Of a stretch of 64,000 bases of DNA, positions 1-8,596 are shown in pieces. The notes beneath the pieces are model-generated. The model had not been told where the DNA came from and made no database searches. It saw nothing but the letters and a program-made list of their open reading frames with translations. How positions within the stretch are numbered: position 1 is the first letter of the stretch; every line of letters starts with the position of its first letter. Origin of the DNA: Pirellulaceae bacterium. Lineage in GTDB: Bacteria > Planctomycetota > Planctomycetia > Pirellulales > Pirellulaceae. The translations under genes and the position numbers were made by a program. The stretch covers positions 180,435 to 244,434 of the forward strand of contig BPJU01000002.1 in the NCBI GenBank assembly GCA_026004775.1, written 5' to 3'.

Positions 1-37
1 AAGTCCGGATGGGCAGAAAATAAGTTCCAGACTTAGT

Positions 38-101
38 GCCTATCCGAAAACTGCCCTTGGTCCCCTTATCGATAGCCCCTCGAATCGGTTTTCGGATAGG
101 C
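38..101. repeat. 14-bp perfect inverted repeat (hairpin element, copy 1)
   Basis: A perfect 14-bp inverted repeat has arms at 38-51 and 88-101 (core CTATCCGAAAA) separated by 36 bases. Similarity between the two sides continues weakly outward for about 15 bases. It lies just beyond the stop of the minus-strand membrane protein at 134, so it could act as a terminator for that operon, but there is no clear T-run. A related hairpin with the same core occurs at 56701-56764, which points to a dispersed palindromic repeat family. Confidence 0.6.
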
Positions 102-133
102 TCTTATTCTGGGATAATAAAAATGAGAGGAAT

Positions 134-859
134 TCAATACATCGAAGGCGGAAAATGTTCGTGGGGTGACGTACCTCTTTCGCGAACCAACGCGCAACTG
201 AAGCATAATGGGCCTATTACTGTTAGGCCATAGGCGGCTTTTACCGACAAAAACAAAACGACGAGGCGTGCTGCCATTTGGCCCAAAACCGAGCTCAGCA
301 CGTAGTACACCAGTTGGTCCAAATAAATTGATAGACTGCGAATTCCGTCAATTGCTGTCGTGAGTGTACGTGAAAACCCTGCTGAAACCACCGCCCCCGC
401 CACGTCAGTTAAGCCCAGGCCGGGCAGCACCAAGTTGTAAACCAGGGAAAAGATTAATCCGCAGGGGACGACACCTTTTAATGCTCCCCATATTTCAGCG
501 CGAATGCCACGACGGCGCGCATACTCAAAAATCCATGCTCCCATCCATCCAGCCGCCGCGAAGGCGGTAGCTCCCGCTATGCGGATGCGCCAGGATGTAC
601 CTCCCGTGGCGACTTCAAACAATCCAGCTACGACAATTCCCGCCGTAACGGACTGAATAGCGTTAAGTAACCGAGTAACCCTACCTAAATGCCGATCGCG
701 ACTGCGCAGGGCCAGATCGATTTCATGTTGAGACCAAAAGACGGCGACGCACGTAAGCGCACCCACGACTATGGCAGTGATTTCGGGCTGCGCAAATCCC
801 AGTAGGGCCAAGCCAGTGCATAACCAGCCTCCAGGGTGGCCAGACAATTTGGCACGCAT
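134..859 (-). CDS. Multi-pass membrane protein of unknown function, last gene of the GTPase island
   Basis: This 241-residue protein is mostly hydrophobic, with several likely membrane segments (about residues 12-40, 70-95, 128-150 and 190-230) separated by short basic loops such as the RRRG near residue 115. I do not recognise its family. It is the last of four genes on the same strand, 167 bases after the P-loop GTPase gene. Its Shine-Dalgarno sequence is weak; a TTG six codons upstream is an alternative start. The context suggests a membrane component or target of the neighbouring GTPases; that is inference. Confidence 0.6.
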   Translation of the reverse strand: MRAKLSGHPGGWLCTGLALLGFAQPEITAIVVGALTCVAVFWSQHEIDLALRSRDRHLGRVTRLLNAIQSVTAGIVVAGLFEVATGGTSWRIRIAGATAFAAAGWMGAWIFEYARRRGIRAEIWGALKGVVPCGLIFSLVYNLVLPGLGLTDVAGAVVSAGFSRTLTTAIDGIRSLSIYLDQLVYYVLSSVLGQMAARLVVLFLSVKAAYGLTVIGPLCFSCALVRERGTSPHEHFPPSMY

Positions 860-1026
860 GGTACAGCTCGCAAAAAATTTCAGGGGAAAAGCACGCTAGT
901 GATGCTTCAATTATGCGCGACCTCGTTAGTCCAGCGTGGACAGCCAACTGCGGCTACGGCAACATTGCTATGCGGTTTTCTAATGCCGATCCGTTCCGCA
1001 AGTATGTGGCTTTTAAGAGCCGAGTT

Positions 1027-2079
1027 TCAGCGCGACGCGCTAATTTCCCTTTTGAGCTCTTCATGGCGGTTTTCGAGTTCGGATAATAGTCTCTTCCATG
1101 CTGCCTCGCGACCGGTTATGTAGTCCCATAATTGCCTCCAACCACTTCTGGCCTCCTTGGCGCATCGGGCGGCGTGTAAAAACGCCTCTATCGCGGGCAT
1201 TGCGACGTTTCGTGGGGAGAACTCCGCATCCACACGTTCAAATACGAAATTCCAACCCGCATCTGCATCCGGTATTCGGCGCACCTCGCGTACCCGGAGA
1301 CAGCCCGTAGTATGGCACATTTGTGGGTCCAACTGAAGCCAGTCACTCGTGAGCGCCGATTGCCCAGTTTGCCTGCAAATAGCGCCTCGCAGGTCTCTAC
1401 ACCAGTTCTCGACTAGATTGTAAAAACGCCGGCGATCCGCTTCGGTAGCCCAATCGGCATTATACGTTTCACATCGGGTTATGCAAGCGCATGGACAAAA
1501 AATTCTAGTCCTTTGAGATAAAGACGCCATCACCTTGGCCATTTTCTCAAATGCCATTCCCATATCGGTATTGCGATGAGAGAAAGGCAGCTCCATGAGC
1601 CGAACCGCATCAATTACTGGTATAAGTAACGCTTCACCATTTCTAACAGAATTAGCGATTCTCTCCGCCAGATCGTCCGGTTTTTGAGTAAGTAGCCCAC
1701 CCGCGAAATCCAAGAAACATATCCCGAATAACCATGTGACGTTTTCAGAGAAATCTTTTTCGTAACCTTGCGAGCCATCATCCATGTTACTCAATCCGAC
1801 CACGAAGTCGCGGCGAAATGGTGTTTGAGACGTTGCGGGAGTGGTTGGGATCAAGCGAGAAATATCTATCGTTTTCCAAGGCTTCAGGTTATCAATTTTA
1901 TTTCGGAGTTCCGACGACACTTTTTGCAGCTCCGCCGCCTCGGAGGCAGTAGCTGGAGATAAACGAATTTGCCGCGGAAGCTGCGCATAGGCAGGGTTAC
2001 ACATAAGCGCCTGCATCGTCGTTTTGCCCACTGCCGAAGGCCCCAGAAGAACGACATAAATGGTTGGACGACTACTCAT
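1027..2079 (-). CDS. P-loop GTPase-like protein (possible DO-GTPase family)
   Basis: This 350-residue protein has a Walker A/G1 motif, GPSAVGKT, at residues 13-20, right after a hydrophobic strand. A second signature, FLDFAGG at about 122-128, fits a G3-like DxxG motif. The rest, including a Cys-containing middle region (CPCACITRC), is not recognised. The N-terminal P-loop and DFAGG motif recall the 'double-GTPase' (DO-GTPase) proteins of NTP-dependent conflict systems, but that assignment is from memory and tentative. It starts 44 bases after the dynamin-like gene ends, with AGGA about 9 bases before the ATG. It probably works together with the two flanking gene products. Confidence 0.72.
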   Translation of the reverse strand: MSSRPTIYVVLLGPSAVGKTTMQALMCNPAYAQLPRQIRLSPATASEAAELQKVSSELRNKIDNLKPWKTIDISRLIPTTPATSQTPFRRDFVVGLSNMDDGSQGYEKDFSENVTWLFGICFLDFAGGLLTQKPDDLAERIANSVRNGEALLIPVIDAVRLMELPFSHRNTDMGMAFEKMAKVMASLSQRTRIFCPCACITRCETYNADWATEADRRRFYNLVENWCRDLRGAICRQTGQSALTSDWLQLDPQMCHTTGCLRVREVRRIPDADAGWNFVFERVDAEFSPRNVAMPAIEAFLHAARCAKEARSGWRQLWDYITGREAAWKRLLSELENRHEELKREISASR

Positions 2080-2123
2080 GGTCAGTATTCCTGTCAGAAT
2101 CGAACCGGCAAAAAACGGCCACG

Positions 2124-4646
2124 CTAGGCTCGTTGCACATCGTACATGCCGACCGCCTGCAACAATGCGTCGGCATGCTGTCCCACGGCCTCTATCGCTG
2201 CTACGACATCACGAGTGCTTTCCCCGGTAAGGTCTTCGTAATAATAGCCGGCTACCAGACGCAGCTCGCGCTCGCTGGAGCGTTCAAAGCGCAACTTATC
2301 CCACAATTCATCTAAGACCGAAAACACCAGCCATTGCAAGTCACCTTGTTCGCAGGCATGGAGTAGTCGCCATCGAAGCATGCGAAGAGTCTGCAAGGCT
2401 TGGCTTAACAACGCGTCACGAGCCAGATGAGCTTGCTGCATCCGCAAATCAGCGCCGGTGCCCCTTGTAGCAAAGGTGCTTTCTTCAGCCTCAACATGTT
2501 TGCTAATTGTCGAAACGGCCTTTTCGTTGCGCGGGTCGATTAAAGTCATTTGCTGTCGTGCCACATAATAGAGTTCCCTGCCTAGGGTCGATTCGCGGCT
2601 ATCAAGATGTTCTATTGCATCAGCAAGCGTTATAGCGCCGGCCTCGCGGAAACGTGTGGCTAAGACAGAAAGCGAGTCGTTGTCTTGTTTGCCAATGAGT
2701 CGTTGAAAGTATGCGATTTTTAGGAGTTCGTGAATTAGTTGTTCACGTATTTTACGAAAAAGCGAACCGAACTCTTTTTCAAAGTATGATCGAAAGGCCT
2801 TTCCCAGTTCGGCACGGGTGGCATGCATTGCCCATTGAACGGTGCTAGGCCATCCAACTAGCCTGTGGAAGGCCTTGCGTATTGATTCAGGGGATGGCAG
2901 CAGGTCTTCCAGGCACGGACTGGGTGACGTGTCTGTCACGCAGGATTTGTTGGTTGGAGCTTCATGATGGCCTGCCAACCCAGCGTAAACGCGCTCAATA
3001 CAGGCTACAATCTCATCGCGCAATGTCGCCCCGGTGAACTCGGGATGCCATGTCCGTGTCAAGGCATCGAGGCACTCGCCGATTCCTTCTTGAAGCTCCT
3101 TGCATAGCTCATCAAGTCGGGCACCGCCAAGCTCGCTTCTTGCTCGTTTACCATTTTTGATCACCCAGGCCTTCAAAGCAGTAGCAAACTGGTCGATATC
3201 TCGAAAAAGTTGGCCGGTAAGGATCCTGTCTAAGCCTTCTCGTGGGAGGGCGCGCAATAAGTCTGCGACGAACTGGTGAACTTGGGCGCGGTTGGCGCAG
3301 TTCACGGAATACATAGAGGCAAACCTGCCGCGAGCCTTGTTAAAAAAATGCTCGCTTAGGTGGCTATTTGCGCCATCTTGCAACAGGTTTATTGTAAATA
3401 CGATAGGCGCGGGCAGCAACTGTCCGTCAGAAATCGGAAATGCTTTGGCAAGAGTATCAGTTACGTTACTGTCAAGTTCATCCCAGTCGTCACCGGTGTG
3501 CTTTGGCATGCGGATCACAGTTACCAGGTCGGCCTGCTCAAGTACCGTCTTGAGCATCCGCACGGCGTAGTCTGGACGAAGATCGCCCATGCCGGGAAGG
3601 TCCACGATTTCCAGTAAAGGCTTCTGTAGAAAAGGAATTGGCATAGTAAGCCTGATTTCGCGAATGAGATGATGTCGTCCATTCGATTTGTCGATCGCTG
3701 CATAGGTTGCCAGTTTGGTTATGGGAATGCGTTCGGTGGTCCCGAACAAATGCGGTAGGCGCTTTACTGCATTAATGACGTCCTTTAAGTGCTGACGGAC
3801 ACGGTCCAAGCGGTCGCTCGGGCACTTGTCGGGAACAGCCAAACGTTCAACCTGTTGAAGTGACGTAGGTGGGCTAAGTTCCAAGTCGGCACAACACGGC
3901 TGGATGACATATTCGAGTAGTTCCGATTGTGTGTAGTAAGTGACTTCCGCTTCGTCTTGTCCAGTTTCTCCCGTGGCCACCACTAAGGTTGTTCCGGTGC
4001 ATGCGCCGCGATTGGACACCGGAATAACCTCTTCATTAAGCCCGGTTAATTCTTGCAGGAAACGGCTTTTCCCTTGTCGCAGGCGACCGACCGCCACAAC
4101 GGTCACGCGAGGACGATTTAACCGTTTGTGAACGGTGGCCGCAAATTTCACAAGCGTGTCGCACTGATATTGAAAACGCTCCAATTCACTGTGTAGCAGT
4201 TGCGCTGTGTCGGAGGCGCGCCCTATCCATTCGATGGCATTGGAAAGCGAGCGACTGGTCTCGCTTAATCGGAGCAATAGGTGCTGAACAGGTTCCCGGA
4301 GTGTTTTTCGGTAATCAATCACTTGCTGGAGCGCTTCCTCCAACAACACACGAGCCGTTTTGGCATCATTCGCGGACATAGTCTGCTTCCTGTCTCGGGT
4401 AAGGGCCTGCTCTTCTGGATGAACATTCGATGAACCGGTGAACACGCTATTATTAGTTGCGGTTGGATGCGGCGGATTAGGAGGAGAAACGTCACCGGGC
4501 CCGTGTTTCGTGCCAGCGGGTGGTGCCTTAGCAGGGCGAGAAGGCGTTGCTTCTTGTGGTTGTGGAATTGACGTTGGCGAACGTGGGGCCGCTGAGCGGG
4601 AAACAAAACGCCTAATCCACTCTAGCAAGTCACGCCAGAATCCCAT
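2124..4646 (-). CDS. Dynamin-like large GTPase
   Basis: The ATG at 4646 is preferred over one 33 bases upstream because AGGAG lies 7 bases before it and the upstream ATG has no ribosome site. The product is 840 residues. A basic N-terminal helix and a Pro-rich linker (to about residue 80) precede a helical stretch and then a GTPase domain with G1 GRLRQGKS at about 187-194 and G3 DLPGMGD at about 349-355. The remainder is long and helical, as in dynamin-family proteins with GTPase plus stalk. Bacterial dynamin-like proteins remodel or guard membranes, and some act in phage defence. Neighbours are two membrane proteins and a second GTPase. GTPase is a confident call; the dynamin assignment is likely; the biological role is unknown. 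Confidence 0.75.
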   Translation of the reverse strand: MGFWRDLLEWIRRFVSRSAAPRSPTSIPQPQEATPSRPAKAPPAGTKHGPGDVSPPNPPHPTATNNSVFTGSSNVHPEEQALTRDRKQTMSANDAKTARVLLEEALQQVIDYRKTLREPVQHLLLRLSETSRSLSNAIEWIGRASDTAQLLHSELERFQYQCDTLVKFAATVHKRLNRPRVTVVAVGRLRQGKSRFLQELTGLNEEVIPVSNRGACTGTTLVVATGETGQDEAEVTYYTQSELLEYVIQPCCADLELSPPTSLQQVERLAVPDKCPSDRLDRVRQHLKDVINAVKRLPHLFGTTERIPITKLATYAAIDKSNGRHHLIREIRLTMPIPFLQKPLLEIVDLPGMGDLRPDYAVRMLKTVLEQADLVTVIRMPKHTGDDWDELDSNVTDTLAKAFPISDGQLLPAPIVFTINLLQDGANSHLSEHFFNKARGRFASMYSVNCANRAQVHQFVADLLRALPREGLDRILTGQLFRDIDQFATALKAWVIKNGKRARSELGGARLDELCKELQEGIGECLDALTRTWHPEFTGATLRDEIVACIERVYAGLAGHHEAPTNKSCVTDTSPSPCLEDLLPSPESIRKAFHRLVGWPSTVQWAMHATRAELGKAFRSYFEKEFGSLFRKIREQLIHELLKIAYFQRLIGKQDNDSLSVLATRFREAGAITLADAIEHLDSRESTLGRELYYVARQQMTLIDPRNEKAVSTISKHVEAEESTFATRGTGADLRMQQAHLARDALLSQALQTLRMLRWRLLHACEQGDLQWLVFSVLDELWDKLRFERSSERELRLVAGYYYEDLTGESTRDVVAAIEAVGQHADALLQAVGMYDVQRA

Positions 4647-4726
4647 CGTTCCACTCCTGGAACTCGTCAAGGGCAGCATATCTGCGGTTTTCTCAGCGAG
4701 GCTTCATAGCTTCAATGCCGGTTGTA

Positions 4727-6214
4727 TCAGTTTTGCTTTCTCCCGACAAACCTAGGCCATGTGCGGACCTCATACAGCCTTTGGCAGGCGGCAAGGCACA
4801 GCCAAAGCAGGATGATTCCCAAAAGTGCAGCGAGTAAGACTCCGTGCCGCAGCAGTCGCCATTTTTGGCTGAAAAAAAATCCTACCGTAAAACAGGCGCT
4901 AAGCGCTCCCCATGCGGTAGCCAAGCGGCCTAACCGGCCCGTCCTAAAGCAGGGCGAGACCACGTACGCATGGATTGTCTCGATCGTCCAGCCTACTAGC
5001 CCCGAGGCCATTACTCCTAGACAGAGGAGAACCAAGGCCAGCCATGCCATGACGGTGTGTAAAGCGGACGTGAGAAGTATGGCTTGAGGATAGAATGTCA
5101 GAAGGCCTAAGATTAATGGGGCCGTAAGCACGTTAACGAGGGAAGCAAAGAGGGATAAGAAAAATGAAAGGGCGAGAATTCGATGCCACGTTATTATAGG
5201 CCGGAGCAAACGTGGCGCCGCGTCACGTACCGTTTCAACAGCCTTAAATAATGTTTTCAACCGTAGGTCGTCACGGCAAGTGTTACTGTTGCTCCACCAC
5301 ATCCAATAGGCAAGAGGTGCCGAAGCGCAAAGACCACCCCACGTAACCTGTAGAGCCTCGTACGCTGCGAACTTAGTGATTGAGGGACCGAATAGCCATT
5401 GCATTGTATAGTGGGTTGACAGTGCCAGCAACATAATAAAAACGGTAACCACCACACAAATAGCCATGAAAATGCGGGAAAAGGACCTGTCCGACTTGGG
5501 CGTTATGGTATCAAACTGCTGGCCAGGTAAAATCAGCGAGCCAAGACCCTTAGCCGGTACCAGCGCGTCCAGGTCACGACAGATTCGGAGTGCCATGTTC
5601 CGGTCAACAGTCAAATCTGTCCACCAGACAAGGGTTGGTTGTTGGGGCAGCATATCCGAAAACCGGTTTAAGTCACCCTCATTGACGGCCTTCGGCCACC
5701 ACCAAACCATGCCGTCAACAGAGGATACCTCATAGACGGTGTCACCCGTTGGCTCGATGTCACTTTCCACACGCGTTGTGTCCTGCCATTGTGCTCTGAT
5801 AGCTTTAACCATATCACGCAGCGGGATATCCCACGTATGGTCACAACTGTAACCGTCTGGCCCCACGCCATCGCTACTGAACGAGTTTGATGAAAAGAGT
5901 CCGCCGGCTACCACCGGGTCGCCGATCCAGTGCTGTCCCACTTGAAATGGTCCGATTCCCATGTATACGGGAGCCGCACCTGTGCTTGTATCACCCGTAT
6001 GGAAAACCAAAAAGTGATCGGGTGATTCTCCTCGTTCCGGATCGGGAAAGTGCTTCAACATTTCAGCTCGTACATCCACCATTAACCGCCGGTACAACCG
6101 GAGCAGCCAACCCGGGTTCTTATCGGTTGATTTCAACCAACGCATATTGTCGCGAGTAGGATCCGTCGGCTTGTTGCCAAATATGGCGACCAGTTGCATG
6201 ACGCGTGCTTCCAT
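4727..6214 (-). CDS. Membrane protein with large soluble N-terminal domain, first gene of the GTPase island
   Basis: This is a 495-residue protein. Residues 1-245 are soluble and not recognised: they are rich in Trp and Asp and include a glycine-rich stretch near 100-122. The C-terminal half has about six membrane segments (near 247-268, 285-307, 345-374, 381-408, 430-449 and 456-477). The gene follows a good promoter at 6301-6328 and precedes the dynamin-like gene by 80 bases. By position it may be the membrane anchor or sensor of the GTPase system. The start at 6214 has only a weak GAG ribosome site; ATG at 6199 is an alternative. Confidence 0.65.
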   Translation of the reverse strand: MEARVMQLVAIFGNKPTDPTRDNMRWLKSTDKNPGWLLRLYRRLMVDVRAEMLKHFPDPERGESPDHFLVFHTGDTSTGAAPVYMGIGPFQVGQHWIGDPVVAGGLFSSNSFSSDGVGPDGYSCDHTWDIPLRDMVKAIRAQWQDTTRVESDIEPTGDTVYEVSSVDGMVWWWPKAVNEGDLNRFSDMLPQQPTLVWWTDLTVDRNMALRICRDLDALVPAKGLGSLILPGQQFDTITPKSDRSFSRIFMAICVVVTVFIMLLALSTHYTMQWLFGPSITKFAAYEALQVTWGGLCASAPLAYWMWWSNSNTCRDDLRLKTLFKAVETVRDAAPRLLRPIITWHRILALSFFLSLFASLVNVLTAPLILGLLTFYPQAILLTSALHTVMAWLALVLLCLGVMASGLVGWTIETIHAYVVSPCFRTGRLGRLATAWGALSACFTVGFFFSQKWRLLRHGVLLAALLGIILLWLCLAACQRLYEVRTWPRFVGRKQN

Positions 6215-6300
6215 TTCGCTCGAAATAAAATCGGACGATGAAATCCGGCCCTAATCGGTTCTTACCACGCATCCCCATTTTAGTCGGAAATACGCTCCTT

Positions 6301-6328
6301 ATTATGACCACCGCCTTTAGGCCGTCAA
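6301..6328 (-). promoter_or_regulatory. Predicted sigma70-type promoter of the GTPase island
   Basis: On the minus strand, TTGACG (6323-6328) is followed after 16 bases by CATAAT (6301-6306), a close match to the -35/-10 consensus. It would start transcription about 75-80 bases before the first gene of the island (ATG at 6214). No operator-like repeat is obvious between promoter and gene. Confidence 0.5.
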
Positions 6329-7623
6329 GATTCTGGGGATTCAAGAACGCCAACGGGTGTACTGCTGCGTAAATGGCGGATTGTCTGCATGAGTAGCAGG
6401 CACGAGCGGCACGCAAATGAGTGGGCGGATATCGGTTACACTTCATGCAACGACGGCGGGCAGGAAACCTCGACATATGCAAGGTCGCCATCCAATGTGG
6501 CGGAAGCCAAGCCGCACTTGGCCGCCGTACCAGCTTACAGACGCTGTACGCAACGATTCTCGGGGCAACTTCAGTGCTGAAAAAGCAACCCACATCCTAG
6601 CGGTAGCCTGTGAGTTGCCCGAATTATCCGGGCGGCCCATTGATCGCGAAACGCAGCGCGAGTCGGCCAGCCCGGTAAGCGGTTGTTCAGCGGGTGCCAG
6701 TGAGCAAGCCGAGTAGCGCCCGCCGGATGTACGCAATGCTTGCGCGTTCCGCGAGCCCATGTACGCCTGGCAAAGTGTTTATTCATTACGCAAAATCTTG
6801 CGGCTTTCGCTACGGTCCCGGCGGCCAGGTCTCGGGAAAGGCAATGAGCCAATTCGAGCAAACTCGCGGCGTGTTTATCAGAGACCACGGCCCACGAAAA
6901 CCGTCGCAGCGCTGGCCGGTAAGTCGGATCAAGCCGATCGACCAATGTGCCGTCCACCTGAACCAATCCCGGTTTGGGGCCACCGTAACGTTCGGCTGCC
7001 CGCCGATGCGCCGTCCATCGATTCGCCCGCGGCCCATGCTGTAGTACCCACTGCCCGCTCCGGCCTCGTGGCAACCGCGGATCCGTTTGCAAAGCCCGCT
7101 ATCCTGGCAACCGTATCATCCTCCGGGGCGCCTTCCCGCCCGCGAAGTGCAATCGAGAAGCGGAAATCACATTGTGGCTTGACTGCCACAGCGAACCATT
7201 GGTCTGTAAAGGGCCTCCGCGATAAGGAAAATCAACCTCAGTCGGAGCTCTCCTCCGACTAGCGGCGCAAACATCTCAGCAGTGGACAGCGGTGCTGGCC
7301 GGGGGGGCTGAATACCGATTCACCCCACAGAATCCGCTCCAACTTTGCCTGTGCACCCGCAACCAATTTCTCGTCTACCTCGGAGTGCTTGCTCCGCGAT
7401 AAAGTACACGGCTGCCAAAGTGGCTCCCACATGGCCCGGCATCGCGTTTACCAAATTGGCCCGACTCGAAGCATTCAAGCCCTCTTTCCAGGTACTCGGG
7501 GGAACCACATTCTCCTCGCCCACAAAGGCCAAACACGTGCAATAATACTGCCCCACCCCAACATCCAGCTTGCGCGGAGGAGACAATTGTCACCCCAGCC
7601 GACGTGCGGGCTTGGAATTGCAC
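6329..7623. other. Stretch without a confident gene, possibly decayed coding DNA
   Basis: All six frames contain only medium-length open stretches. The longest on the minus strand (6571-7092) does not resemble a family I know and its composition is poor in typical hydrophobic core patterns. A minus-strand stretch at 7320-7586 looks more protein-like but lacks a clear ribosome site and family. Several overlapping half-open frames suggest an old, degraded gene or mobile-element remnant between the low-GC island and the cupin gene. I see no inverted repeats marking an insertion sequence. Confidence 0.35.
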
Positions 7624-8016
7624 TTAACGGCTCGGTGCAACCAGCACCGTATCCTCGTGTTCGTACGGCGGACTACAGCAACACAAAAATCGCAGGGGCG
7701 TATCGGGGTCAGCCCGAATCTCGTGAACCGCACCCGGAGGTATCGCTATGGCATCGCCCGGACCTACAGGTCGTACTTCATCCTGCAACCGCATCGTACC
7801 TCGCCCTTCCAAAATGTAGTAAATCTCCTCGGCCGTCCGGTGATAATGCGGAGTGGTCGCTTTTCCAGGCGACAGCCGTGCCTCAGCCAAACTCTGACGC
7901 CGCAAGCACGAGTTGCGATGCGCCAGCAACTCACGGATTTCCGAACCGTCTTTGGTGACAAACGCCGGAACGTCGACGAGGTTGCGCACGTCCACCGCCA
8001 AGGCTCCTTGATCCAA
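7624..8016 (-). CDS. Single-domain cupin protein
   Basis: This 130-residue protein is a classic small cupin. Motif 1 is PHYH followed by EEIYYILEG (about residues 56-71), giving two His and a Glu as metal ligands; motif 2 follows as PGDAIAIPPGAVHEI (about 85-99) with the last His. Such proteins bind a metal and act as small-molecule isomerases, dioxygenases or sensors; the substrate cannot be told. TTG at 8016 is the likely start, with GGAG 5 bases upstream; a GTG seven codons in, preceded by AAGGAG, is an alternative. The gene stands alone. Confidence 0.8.
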   Translation of the reverse strand: MDQGALAVDVRNLVDVPAFVTKDGSEIRELLAHRNSCLRRQSLAEARLSPGKATTPHYHRTAEEIYYILEGRGTMRLQDEVRPVGPGDAIAIPPGAVHEIRADPDTPLRFLCCCSPPYEHEDTVLVAPSR

Positions 8017-8596
8017 TTGTTCTCCGAGCGCAAAAAGTATACCGGCCTCTATGTACCAATCGCTAGTATAGCGACGGGTTGGGAGTGCCTTGCGGGTAGT
8101 ACGGGGCTTGATGGCTTTTCGACTCAGTCTATTCCATCCGCTCTGTTCTCATAGCTGAACAGCGCCACGTGGGAAGAGAGGCAAGGTGGCTCGTTTGGCG
8201 TCTCAGAGCTTGTGGTCGTCAAGTGGTTTGCAGGTTCTGAGAGTGGCGCTGTCCGGACACCGCGGTTTTGGAGGATCCAAGATATGATCCACGAGAAGGA
8301 CCTGCACGGTTTTGCCGGTGGGCAGATGCGGATTATCGCACCGCGGTCTTGGGAGTGTCCGTCGAGCAAGCTCTGGTTGCAAGGAACTTCCGCTTGTTAC
8401 GACCCGACCCTTGGCGCGACAAGTTTGGTTGGACAGTCCGGAGAGGCTCAACGGGCAGGTCCGCGGCTGCCGACGCCTAATAAGAAGCCGGTTGGTATCG
8501 ACTGTTCAGCACCGGAATAATCGTCCCAGACCGTATGCGTCGCCTTACCGAGAGGGGCTACCGGGTTCGGCGTGGCGAAACTATGAGGTTGACCGA
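8017..8596. other. Intergenic stretch upstream of the GMC oxidoreductase
   Basis: About 580 bases lie between the divergent cupin and oxidoreductase genes. Short open frames exist on both strands, but none has a recognisable domain or a good ribosome site. The oxidoreductase frame itself stays open upstream to 8312, yet that extension is Arg- and Cys-rich and unlike a protein, and the Tat signal begins only at 8597. Promoters for both genes should lie here; I could not pinpoint them. Confidence 0.35.

Noticed and set aside
6120-6593. A 157-codon minus-strand frame overlapping the start of the first island gene
   Set aside because: It runs across the promoter of the island, is Arg/Cys-rich and has no recognisable domain.
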